Shown: in pieces, positions 9,154-16,818 of the stretch | How positions within the stretch are numbered: position 1 is the first letter of the stretch | How the letters are laid out: every line of letters starts with the position of its first letter | Source of the DNA: Desulfacinum sp. | Lineage (GTDB): Bacteria; Desulfobacterota; Syntrophobacteria; Syntrophobacterales; DSM-9756 | Direction: 5' to 3' | DNA: 60,664 bases | NCBI GenBank assembly: GCA_014359885.1 | Contig: JACIYN010000009.1 | Span: forward strand, 1-60,664 | Notes under the pieces: model-generated | Databases searched by the model: none | Seen by the model: only the letters and a program-made list of their open reading frames with translations | Told to the model about the DNA's origin: nothing | Made by a program: the position numbers and the translations under genes

Positions 9154-11505
9154 ATGAACGAAGAAGAACTCTTGAGGCGACTTCGCCAAGCGTTCCAGGA
9201 CGAAGCCCGGGAGCGGCTGGATTCGCTGGGTTCCCGGCTGGCGGATCTGGAAAGGGGCGTGGAAGGCGAAGAAGCCGACCAGGCCCTGGAGACGGCCTAC
9301 CGGGAGGCGCACAGCCTGAAGGGGGCGGCCCGGGCGGTGGGGTTCTCCGATATCGAGGCGATCTGCCAGAGCGCCGAAAGCCTCCTGGCCGCCCTCAAGC
9401 GAAAGGAAATCCCGCCCGTTTCGTCCGTCGTGGACGCCCTCTATCAGGCCTTGTCCGCCGTGGAGGGCCGGCTGGAGGGACATTCCGAAGCGGGCCCGGA
9501 CACGTCCGTCGTCTGTCGGGCCCTGGAAGCCGCTCTGGAAGAAGCGAAAAACGGAAGGGCTGCGGCGCCCCATGAAGACGTCCCCGTGGATGAGCCCGGC
9601 CCCGAGCCGGAAGCCGTCCCGCCGCCTCCCGCCGCACCGGAACCGGTCCCGGCGGAGCCTGTTCCGGCGGTTCCATCCCCGCTTAAAAAGGATGAACCCC
9701 CGTCGGGCGGGCCCCGGCGGGAAACCCGCACCGTGCGGGTGGATGTGGATCGCCTGGACCTTTTTCTCCACCGGGCCGAGGAATTCATTTCCACCCGGCT
9801 GGAAATGGAACGGCACGTGCGGGATCTCAAGCGGCTTTTGGGCGAACTGGAGCACATGAAAAAGAGATGTTCCTTTGCCGCCAAGGAGCTCCGGTGGCTG
9901 CGGGAAGCGGCCGAAGCGGACGCCCAAGGGGCCGCCGGCGCGGCGCCGTCGGAACTTCGGGATTTGCTGGAATTTGTGGAAACAAGCCGGGAGAGCCTTC
10001 TGGATGCCTGCTCGCGGGCCCGGAGCGTGGTCCATCGGGCTGAGGGGATGCACCACCGCTTGGGGCAGCTGGTGGACGACCTCATGGAAGGGGCCAAGGA
10101 AGTCCTCCTCCAGCCCTTTTCCATCCTCTTTGCGGGACTTTCCCGCATGGTGCACGATCTTTCCCGGCACCTGGGAAAGGATGTGCGGCTCAAGACGGAA
10201 GGCGAGGACGTGGAGCTGGATCGGCGCATCCTGGAAGAGCTCAAGGACCCCCTGGTGCACCTGATCCGCAACGCCGTGGACCATGGCCTGGAGACCCCGG
10301 CCGAAAGGCGTGCGGCGGGGAAAAACCCCGTGGGTGCGGTCCGCCTCCGGGTCCTCCGTCGGGATGCCGGCACGGTTGTCCTGCACGTGGAAGACGACGG
10401 CCGCGGGGTGCCTCTGGATAAGGTGAGAGCCCAGGCGGTGATGCGGGGATTTCTTTCCCAGGCCGAGGCGGAGGCCCTGAGCGATGAAGAGGCGATCGGA
10501 CTGATCTTCCGCTCCGATCTTTCCACCAGTCCCTTGGTGACGGACCTTTCCGGGCGCGGCCTGGGCATGGCTATCGTGAAGGACAAGGTGGAAAACCTGG
10601 GGGGAAAAATCCGGGTGACCACCGAGAAGGGGCGGGGCACCACGTTCGAACTGCAGCTTCCGGTCTCCCTGGCCACCTTTCGGGGCGTCCTGGTGGGGGA
10701 GGCCGGAAGGTTCTTCGTCCTGCCCACTCCGTACGTGGAGGCCGTGGTGCGGCTTCGAAAGGAGGATGTCCGGCGGGTGGAGGGTACCTGGACCATCACC
10801 CGGCAGGGCGCCGTGCTTCCCTTGCATCGCCTGGCCGATGTGCTGGGTGTGGCAACGTCGGGGGAAGGAGCCTTTTCGGAAGACGGATGGGGGATCGCCT
10901 TGGTGCTCCAGGCGGGCGGCATCCGTCGCGCCCTTCGGGTGGACGCGGTTTTGGGCGAAAGCGAGGTGGTTCTGAAGCCCCTGGGAACTTACCTGGGAAG
11001 AGTGCCCAATCTGTGGGGAGCCACGGTGCTGGGAGACGGTCGCGTGGTGCCCGTGCTCAACCCGCTGGACCTGGTGCGGCGATCCGGAAAGCGCGCAGCC
11101 GTTGGAGCCCGAAAAGATGCGGCGGGGGCCGAACCGGACCGGCCATGGAACGTGCTGGTGGCGGAGGATTCGGTCACGTCCCGCACCCTTCTCCAGAACA
11201 TCCTCACGGCCGCGGGCTACCGGGTGCAGACCGCCGTGGACGGAATGGATGCCTACACCAAGCTGTGCCAGGAACCCTTCGACCTGGTGGTCTCCGACGT
11301 GGAGATGCCGCGCATGGACGGGTTCGAGCTCACGGCCAAGATCCGCGCAAACGAAAAGCTGAAGGACCTTCCCGTGGTGCTGGTCACCAGTCTGGATTCC
11401 CGTGAAGACCGGGAAAAAGGGGTGGAAGTGGGCGCCGATGCTTACATTGTCAAAGGCTCCTTCGACCAGAGCCACCTGCTGGAGGTGATGGCCCGGCTGC
11501 TCTAG
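9154..11505 (+). CDS. cheA: Hybrid chemotaxis kinase CheA-REC (WspE-like)
   Basis: 783 residues. The N-terminal Hpt domain carries the phospho-accepting His53 in YREAHSLKGAA. An Ala/Pro-rich linker (about 130-185) follows. The kinase core has the N box LVHLIRNAVDHGLE, VEDDGRGV and SGRGLGMAIV. A CheW-like regulatory domain spans about 505-640. A C-terminal receiver domain (about 660-783) has the acceptor in VVSDVEMPRMDG and the conserved lysine in YIVKGSF. CheA with a fused receiver is the WspE arrangement and fits control of a diguanylate cyclase. Its likely partners are the CheB (11788) and REC-GGDEF (13759) proteins downstream. The stop codon TAG lies in the CTAG end of repeat C2. Confidence 0.93.
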   Translation: MNEEELLRRLRQAFQDEARERLDSLGSRLADLERGVEGEEADQALETAYREAHSLKGAARAVGFSDIEAICQSAESLLAALKRKEIPPVSSVVDALYQALSAVEGRLEGHSEAGPDTSVVCRALEAALEEAKNGRAAAPHEDVPVDEPGPEPEAVPPPPAAPEPVPAEPVPAVPSPLKKDEPPSGGPRRETRTVRVDVDRLDLFLHRAEEFISTRLEMERHVRDLKRLLGELEHMKKRCSFAAKELRWLREAAEADAQGAAGAAPSELRDLLEFVETSRESLLDACSRARSVVHRAEGMHHRLGQLVDDLMEGAKEVLLQPFSILFAGLSRMVHDLSRHLGKDVRLKTEGEDVELDRRILEELKDPLVHLIRNAVDHGLETPAERRAAGKNPVGAVRLRVLRRDAGTVVLHVEDDGRGVPLDKVRAQAVMRGFLSQAEAEALSDEEAIGLIFRSDLSTSPLVTDLSGRGLGMAIVKDKVENLGGKIRVTTEKGRGTTFELQLPVSLATFRGVLVGEAGRFFVLPTPYVEAVVRLRKEDVRRVEGTWTITRQGAVLPLHRLADVLGVATSGEGAFSEDGWGIALVLQAGGIRRALRVDAVLGESEVVLKPLGTYLGRVPNLWGATVLGDGRVVPVLNPLDLVRRSGKRAAVGARKDAAGAEPDRPWNVLVAEDSVTSRTLLQNILTAAGYRVQTAVDGMDAYTKLCQEPFDLVVSDVEMPRMDGFELTAKIRANEKLKDLPVVLVTSLDSREDREKGVEVGADAYIVKGSFDQSHLLEVMARLL

Positions 11506-11727
11506 GAGTTTTTCAGAACCGCCGAGGATGAGCGTTTTTCCCGTAGCGCAGCCCTTTCGGGCTGCGGGAGGTCCACCGAGCGGCGGATGGGGCCTCGGGT
11601 CGTTCCGCTTGTCACTTTAAGGGGTTACGAAGGCTCCTCCCCGCGGGGCTGAAGCCCCGCAGCTACGAAAGAAGGAGGGTCCCTTGTCGATGGATGAAGG
11701 AAGTCCGTTCTCGGACAGCCTCTTAGG
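11502..11727 (-). repeat. MITE-like repeat family C, copy 2 (inverted orientation)
   Basis: Read on the minus strand it matches copy 1. It has the same two hairpins (GCGGGGCTTCAGCCCCGC and GCAGCCCGAAAGGGCTGC) and the terminal sequence AGAGGCTGTCCGAGAACGG. The plus-strand left end is CTAG, overlapping the cheA stop codon, and the right end is TTAG. Confidence 0.78.
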
Positions 11728-11787
11728 GCGCGGCAAGCCTCGGATGGCCGCAAACGTTCCGTGAAGTCTTGCCGGGAGTAAGAAACG

Positions 11788-12870
11788 GTGGATCGGAAGC
11801 TCAAACTGCTCATCGTGGATGATTCCTCCACCTGCCGTGAGTACCTGAAGTACCTCTTCGAAAAGGACGGCGGCTTCCAGGTGGTGGGGGCGGCGCGGGA
11901 CGGCCTGGAGGCCGTCCGGCTGGCCGAGAGACTCCGGCCCGACGTGATCACCATGGACATCAACATGCCGGTGATGGACGGCATTGAGGCGTCCCGAAAG
12001 ATCCTGGAAACCCGCCCCGTTCCCATCGTGATGGTGAGCGAGGTCTGGGATTCGGAGGAGGTGCAGCGGGCCTTTGCCGCCATGGAGATCGGCGCCCTGG
12101 CCGGGGTTCAAAAGCCGGCGGGGCTGGGTACCAAGGATGCGGAAGAATCGGCCCGGAAACTGCTCCGAACGGTGAAGCTCATGGCCGAAGTTCCCGTGAT
12201 GCGGCGCTTGCCGTCCAGGGCCGTTTCCAGATCGACCGTTGATTCGAAACTCTGTTGCCCGGTGGAAGGCAGAAATTTCCAGGTGGTGGCCATGGGCGCC
12301 TCCACCGGAGGCCCGCCGGTTCTCAAAACGATCCTCTCCCGTCTTCCGGCCGACTATCCCCTGCCCGTCCTGGTGGTACAACACATCAGCCCCGGGTTTC
12401 TCACGGGCATGGTGGAGTGGCTCCGGAAGGTTTGCCAAATCACCCTCCGCATCGGCGTGGACGGGCAAAGGCTGGATCCGGCAACGGTCTATTTCGCCCC
12501 GGACGGGTTCCACATGGAAGTCACCGGCGCGGGGACTCTGGCTCTTCGCGATGCGCCGCCCGAACACGCGGTCCGCCCCGCGGTCTCCTTCCTCTTTCGG
12601 TCCGTGGCGAGAGTCTACGGCCGGGACGCCGTGGCGGTGCTCCTCACGGGCATGGGACGGGACGGCGCCGCGGAACTCAAGGAACTGCACGATCAGGGAG
12701 CCCTCACCGTGGCCCAGAACGAGGAAACCAGCGTGGTTTTCGGCATGCCGGGGGAGGCGGTGCGCCTCGGGGCGGCCCGCTGCGTTTTGCACCCGGCGGC
12801 CATCGGCGACCTGCTTCTGGAAGCGGCCTCCGGCCGCTCGCTTGGAGTGGAGCCGCTGCAGGAGGCATAG
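11788..12870 (+). CDS. cheB: CheB-type protein-glutamate methylesterase (WspF-like)
   Basis: 360 residues starting at a GTG. The N-terminal receiver domain has LIVDDSS, the acceptor Asp in VITMDINMPVMDG and the lysine in VQKPAG. The C-terminal esterase domain has the catalytic Ser in GASTGGPP, His in VVQHISPGF and Asp in GMGRDGA. It should demethylate the MCP at 6814 and oppose the CheR at 4238, giving adaptation. The receiver would be phosphorylated by the CheA at 9154. A 282-base repeat-filled gap separates it from cheA. Confidence 0.93.
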   Translation: MDRKLKLLIVDDSSTCREYLKYLFEKDGGFQVVGAARDGLEAVRLAERLRPDVITMDINMPVMDGIEASRKILETRPVPIVMVSEVWDSEEVQRAFAAMEIGALAGVQKPAGLGTKDAEESARKLLRTVKLMAEVPVMRRLPSRAVSRSTVDSKLCCPVEGRNFQVVAMGASTGGPPVLKTILSRLPADYPLPVLVVQHISPGFLTGMVEWLRKVCQITLRIGVDGQRLDPATVYFAPDGFHMEVTGAGTLALRDAPPEHAVRPAVSFLFRSVARVYGRDAVAVLLTGMGRDGAAELKELHDQGALTVAQNEETSVVFGMPGEAVRLGAARCVLHPAAIGDLLLEAASGRSLGVEPLQEA

Positions 12871-12979
12871 GTGCGAGCACCGGCCTTCGGCGGGACAACC
12901 TCCCGGAAGGCCTTGGGACAGACCCCCGGATAGGATCACAAGAAGGAAAGACTTGCAAGAAGGTTGGAGTGAAAAGCCC

Positions 12980-13738
12980 ATGGAAAGCGATCGTAACATG
13001 GCGTCTCAGGAGGAGATCACCATCCTGGTGGTGGAAGACAGTCTGACCCAGGCGGTCCGCCTCCAGAGCCTCTTGGAGGAAAACGGCTACCGGACCCTCC
13101 TGGCGGAAAACGGACGGGCGGCCCTGGAGCGCGTGTCGGCGGAGCCTCCCACACTCATCATCAGCGACATCGTCATGCCGGAAATGGACGGCTACGAATT
13201 GTGCCGCAGGATCAAAAGCAATGAACGAACAGCGCATATCCCGGTCATGCTGGTCACCCAGCTCAATGAGCCGGAAGATATTCTGAAGGGTCTGGACTGC
13301 GGGGCGGACAACTTCATCACAAAGCCCTACGACGCCCCCTTTCTCCTGTCTCGCATCCAATACATTCTTATCAACCGAAAATTGAGGAAAAACACCCGAA
13401 CCGACATGGGCCTGGAGGTCTTTTTCGCCAATCGGCGCCAATTCATCAACTCGGACCGGATCCAGATCCTGGATCTCCTCTTTTCCACCTACGAAAGCGC
13501 GCTGCAGAAGGCCCGGGAGCTGGAACGGGTGAACCGGGAGCTGCAAGAGGCTTTGGACACCATCAAGACCCTGGAGGGCATCCTGCCCATCTGCTCCTCG
13601 TGCAAGAAGATCCGGGACGGCGAAGGGGTTTGGCAGTCGCTGGAGCGCTACATCGGCGACCGGTCCAAGGCCAAGTTCAGCCACGGGATCTGCCCCGAAT
13701 GCGCCCGAAAACTCTATCCGGATATTTTTGACAAGTGA
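12980..13738 (+). CDS. Response regulator: REC domain with C-terminal four-cysteine motif
   Basis: 252 residues. An N-terminal receiver has ILVVEDSLTQAV, the acceptor Asp in IISDIVMPEMDG and the lysine in FITKPYD. A linker with a long helix follows (about 150-195, YESALQKARELERVNRELQ). The C-terminus reads LPICSSCKKIRDGEG and later FSHGICPECARKLYP: two CxxC pairs that could bind zinc, a module seen at the end of many delta-proteobacterial signalling proteins. It is not part of the Pseudomonas Wsp set. The ATG at 12980 follows GGAG by about 12 bases. The GTG of a possible longer form of the next gene overlaps its stop. Confidence 0.82.
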   Translation: MESDRNMASQEEITILVVEDSLTQAVRLQSLLEENGYRTLLAENGRAALERVSAEPPTLIISDIVMPEMDGYELCRRIKSNERTAHIPVMLVTQLNEPEDILKGLDCGADNFITKPYDAPFLLSRIQYILINRKLRKNTRTDMGLEVFFANRRQFINSDRIQILDLLFSTYESALQKARELERVNRELQEALDTIKTLEGILPICSSCKKIRDGEGVWQSLERYIGDRSKAKFSHGICPECARKLYPDIFDK

Positions 13739-13758
13739 TTCCGCGAAAAGAGGCGATC

Positions 13759-14751
13759 GTGACGCACATGGAGGACAGGTTTCCGGTTCTCATCGTGGAA
13801 GACAGCACCACCCAGGCCCTTCGGCTTCAGTCCGTCCTGGAATCGGCGGGCTACGACGTGGCCGTGGCCGGAAACGGCCGGGAGGCCCTGGAACGCCTCC
13901 AGGACGACTTCCGACCGCTGGTGATCACCGACTGGGTCATGCCCGAGATGGACGGGCTGAGCTTCTGCCGGGCCCTGCGGGACCGGGACCTGCCGGGCTA
14001 TGTGTACGTGATTCTCCTCACGGCCAAGGACGCCCTGGACGACCTGGTGGCGGGCCTGGAAGCCGGCGCCGACGACTACCTGGTCAAACCCGTCCATCCT
14101 GCGGAACTGGCGGCCCGGCTCAAGACCGCCGGAAGGATCCTGGGCCTGGAAGCCAAACTCAACAAAAGAAACGAAGAGATCCGGCGCCTCTCCATCACCG
14201 ACCCCCTCACCCGGCTTTACAATCGCCGCCACTTCAACGAACACCTGCCCCAGGCGCTCAAGGCTGCCGGGCGCTACGGGCGGCCTCTGGCCGTCGTCAT
14301 GACGGATATCGATCACTTCAAGAAGGTCAACGACACGCACGGCCATCAGGTGGGTGACGAAACCCTGCAGGCCTTCGCCGGCGTGCTGCGGGCCTCTCTC
14401 CGCCAGGGTGTGGACTGGGCCGCCCGCTACGGTGGCGAGGAATTCGTCGTGGTGCTCCCGGAAACGGACCTGGAAGGAGGGGCCGTGGCGGCGGAGCGCC
14501 TCCGGCTCCTGGCGTCCCAGTTGCGGCTCGAAAGTCCCCGCGGACCCTTTCGGATCACGGCTAGCTTCGGCGTGGCGGCCGTGGATCCTCAAAAGGAGCC
14601 CGTGCCGTCCATGGAAGCCCTCCTGGCCGCCGCCGATGCGGCCCTCTACCGGGCCAAGGAAAACGGCCGAAACCGGGTGGAAGCCGCCGATCGGAATCAG
14701 CCTTGGGATGAGACGCACCGCGAAGGACCCCCCGTCACGGAGAGCCCGTGA
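13759..14751 (+). CDS. REC-GGDEF diguanylate cyclase (WspR-like)
   Basis: About 330 residues. The receiver has LIVEDSTTQALR, the acceptor in VITDWVMPEMDG and the lysine in YLVKPVHP. A short helix leads to the GGDEF domain: LTRLYNRRHFNEHL, MTDIDHFKKVNDTHGHQ and the active-site loop RYGGEEF, predicted to be catalytically competent for c-di-GMP synthesis from GTP. The usual inhibitory RxxD site before the loop reads QGVD, with the arginine one position off. The GTG at 13759 is chosen because AGAGG lies 6 bases before it; GTG 13735 (overlapping the previous stop) and ATG 13768 are alternatives. It is the output enzyme of the cluster. Confidence 0.92.
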   Translation: MTHMEDRFPVLIVEDSTTQALRLQSVLESAGYDVAVAGNGREALERLQDDFRPLVITDWVMPEMDGLSFCRALRDRDLPGYVYVILLTAKDALDDLVAGLEAGADDYLVKPVHPAELAARLKTAGRILGLEAKLNKRNEEIRRLSITDPLTRLYNRRHFNEHLPQALKAAGRYGRPLAVVMTDIDHFKKVNDTHGHQVGDETLQAFAGVLRASLRQGVDWAARYGGEEFVVVLPETDLEGGAVAAERLRLLASQLRLESPRGPFRITASFGVAAVDPQKEPVPSMEALLAAADAALYRAKENGRNRVEAADRNQPWDETHREGPPVTESP

Positions 14752-14756
14752 CAAGG

Positions 14757-14866
14757 GAGGGGGGAACGCACCTTTGGAAAGCAGGTCCCTGTAGGGGCGA
14801 ATGATTATTCGCCCCTACAGTCCGCGCGCACCAGCGGAAGGAAATCGCGTTTCATCCTAAAAACGG
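14757..14866. repeat. Palindromic repeat family A, copy 3 (long form)
   Basis: The core palindrome at 14788-14820 (CCTGTAGGGGCGAAT and complement) lies between GAACGCACCTTTGGAAAGCA on the left and GCGTTTCATCC on the right, as in copy 1. Confidence 0.83.
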
Positions 14867-14892
14867 AACGAAAAGGTCGGTCGATTCGGGGC

Positions 14893-15384
14893 TTATTCTC
14901 CCTTCCGCCCCAGGATGGCGTTCGTAATGAATTGGACCTTTTCCTCCACGAACCGCTCCCGGGCCGGATGGCCCTGGGCGTCGTCCAGGCTGAATTCCAG
15001 GCTCGTGGGGCTGTGGACGGAAAGGAGCTCCAGGCCGGTGTCCAGGGCGTTTCGCACCCAGAACCGCCAGGCCTCCATCGCTTCCTCTTTCCCTTGTTGC
15101 AAATCGTCTAGCGTGATGGTTTTGGCTTCCCCGTAAAGCGCCAGGTCCTCGTTCACGGCCGCCACCAGATCCTCGTCCAAGGCGGGACGCCGCTCCGGAA
15201 TGGACCGGGCCACCACTTCCACGTAGATCGTGAAGGGATCCAGGGAAGCCTTCTCCGGCCGGCACACGAGGCACCGGTCGGCGTCGTGGGGTACGGCGGC
15301 GTTTTCCGCAAACCGGTTTTCCCGGGCGATCCGCCGGAAGTGCTCGATGGTTTCCTCCAACAAAGGCTTGTCTTCCTGGGGCAT
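14893..15384 (-). CDS. Conserved-looking hypothetical protein, function unknown
   Basis: About 163 residues, acidic and mostly helical. Visible features are a CLVC pair (residues about 38-41) near the N-terminus and a C-terminal half rich in aromatic and charged residues (MEAWRFWVRNALDTGLELL). There is no signal peptide or membrane segment. I do not recognise a family. Two ATGs are possible; the second (15384) sits 9 bases after GGAGGG and is preferred over 15393, which lies too close to it. It is divergent from the radical SAM gene, with 174 bases between them. Confidence 0.6.
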   Translation of the reverse strand: MPQEDKPLLEETIEHFRRIARENRFAENAAVPHDADRCLVCRPEKASLDPFTIYVEVVARSIPERRPALDEDLVAAVNEDLALYGEAKTITLDDLQQGKEEAMEAWRFWVRNALDTGLELLSVHSPTSLEFSLDDAQGHPARERFVEEKVQFITNAILGRKGE

Positions 15385-15558
15385 GGTTTCCATCCCTCCT
15401 CAGCTTGCGAAGATGGTCTCCCAACAAAGTCGAAACCGCCATTCCATCAACGGGCACTTGGACTGTTCGCATCGTCCCGAGACTTGCGCTGCAGCCTCCG
15501 CCTGATGTAGTCATCTCAACGACCTATCACCATAGAACACGATCAGGAGAGGTTGGAA

Positions 15559-16527
15559 GTGCTTTCTTTGACCGTGCCCGACGTTTCCTCGAGTCAGGCC
15601 CCCGGCTATTGGGTCTTGCACCGGCGGGGAGAACTGCGGCGGCGGGCGTCGGCCTTCCGGGAGATGTTGCGGTCCTGTGAGCTGTGCCCGCGCCGGTGCC
15701 GGGTGGACCGCCTGGCCGGCGGGACGGGATTCTGCCGGACCGATGGCCGCCTCAAGGTTGCGGCCGTGAGTGTCCATCCCTGGGAGGAGCCGCCTTTGGC
15801 CGGGACGGAGGGATCCGGCACCGTCTTCTTTTCGGGCTGCACTCTTTCGTGCGTCTACTGCCAGAACTACCCCATCAGCCAGATGGGAGTGGGGCGCATC
15901 ATGACTCCGGAAGATCTGGCCGAAAGGATGCTTCGTCTCCAGCGCCGCGGGGTCCACAACATCAACCTGGTGACGCCAACCCATCAGATCCCCCAGTTCC
16001 TGGAAGCCCTGCTCATCGCCGCGGAAGGGGGACTGCGGCTTCCCATCGTCTACAACACCAGCGGATACGAACGGGTTCGGGTGATCCACATGCTCCAAGG
16101 CATCGTGGACATCTACCTTCCGGATATCAAGTTCGCCTCGCCCGAAGCCGCCCGGTTCTGTTGCGGCCGGAGCGATTACGTGCTCCAGAACCGGCGGGCG
16201 CTTCTGGCCATGTGGCGCCAGGCGGGGCCGCTCCGGGTAAACGGGGACGGACTGGCCGTCCGCGGCACGCTGGTGCGCCACCTGGTGCTCCCCGGGGGCC
16301 TATCGGGGACGCCCGAATGCCTGGCGTTTCTTCGCCGGGCCCTGGGAAAGGACGCCTGGGTGAGCCTCATGGACCAGTATTTCCCCGCCTACAAGGCCCT
16401 CCGGATGCCGCCTCTGGATCGGCGCGCCTCGGAAGCGGAGATCCGGGCCGCCCTGAAGGAGCTGTGGCGCTTGGGCCTCCGGAACGGCTTCACCCAGGAA
16501 ACGTGCCCCTGCGGCGGGGAACCGTGA
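15559..16527 (+). CDS. Radical SAM protein, PflA/PflX-like activating-enzyme family
   Basis: About 322 residues. The radical SAM cluster motif is in SGCTLSCVYCQNYPIS (CxxxCxxC). An N-terminal CELCPRRCRVDR segment and GFCR add the extra cysteines found in this PflX/AmmeMemoRadiSAM-like subgroup, and the C-terminus has ETCPCGG. Such enzymes cleave S-adenosylmethionine to a 5'-deoxyadenosyl radical and usually activate a glycyl-radical enzyme. No such partner is in the window, so the target is unknown. GTG 15559 is chosen because AGGAGAGG lies about 6 bases upstream; a TTG at 15553 is too close. The stop codon lies inside the first unit of a heptamer array. Confidence 0.82.
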   Translation: MLSLTVPDVSSSQAPGYWVLHRRGELRRRASAFREMLRSCELCPRRCRVDRLAGGTGFCRTDGRLKVAAVSVHPWEEPPLAGTEGSGTVFFSGCTLSCVYCQNYPISQMGVGRIMTPEDLAERMLRLQRRGVHNINLVTPTHQIPQFLEALLIAAEGGLRLPIVYNTSGYERVRVIHMLQGIVDIYLPDIKFASPEAARFCCGRSDYVLQNRRALLAMWRQAGPLRVNGDGLAVRGTLVRHLVLPGGLSGTPECLAFLRRALGKDAWVSLMDQYFPAYKALRMPPLDRRASEAEIRAALKELWRLGLRNGFTQETCPCGGEP

Positions 16528-16656
16528 TCCGTGATCCGTGATCCGTGATCCGTGATCCGTGATCCGTGAATCGTGATCCGTGATCCGTGATCCGTGAATC
16601 GTGAATCGTGAATCGTGAATCGTGAATCGTGGAGCGTGGAGCGTGGAGCGTGGAGC
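16524..16656 (+). repeat. Heptanucleotide tandem array, 19 units
   Basis: An uninterrupted 133-bp array of 7-bp units: six GTGATCC, one GTGAATC, three GTGATCC, five GTGAATC and four GTGGAGC. The blocks look like successive slippage or expansion events. The TGA stop of the radical SAM gene is in the first unit. Confidence 0.95.
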
Positions 16657-16660
16657 GGGC

Positions 16661-16690
16661 GGTAGGGGCGAAGGGCCATTCGCCCCTACC
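16661..16690. repeat. Palindromic repeat family A, copy with GAAGGGCCATTC centre
   Basis: GGTAGGGGCGAA, a short centre, then TTCGCCCCTACC; each end carries a TA dinucleotide. It lies in the 291-base gap before the TauE gene. Confidence 0.8.
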
Positions 16691-16723
16691 GGTTCTGGCG
16701 GCGGACGCGCCCCTACTTTTTCT

Positions 16724-16752
16724 TTGACCTGGGCGGGGACACCGTTTAAAAT
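16724..16752 (+). promoter_or_regulatory. Sigma-70-type promoter for the TauE-membrane protein-Usp operon
   Basis: TTGACC, a 17-base spacer, then TAAAAT, ending 66 bases before the TauE start codon. Confidence 0.65.
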
Positions 16753-16818
16753 GCGACCGTTTTGTGCAAATCTTCACGAAAGGAACGGCAATTCTAAGGC
16801 AGTCAAGGGGGTTATGGC

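Noticed and set aside
6658..11475. Very long open frames (over 700 codons) on the minus strand opposite the MCP and CheA genes
   Set aside because: They mirror the codon structure of the plus-strand genes in GC-rich DNA, have no family-like motifs and no ribosome sites; the plus-strand proteins have complete domain sets.
16524..16656. CRISPR array
   Set aside because: Units are contiguous 7-mers without spacers, and no cas genes are present.
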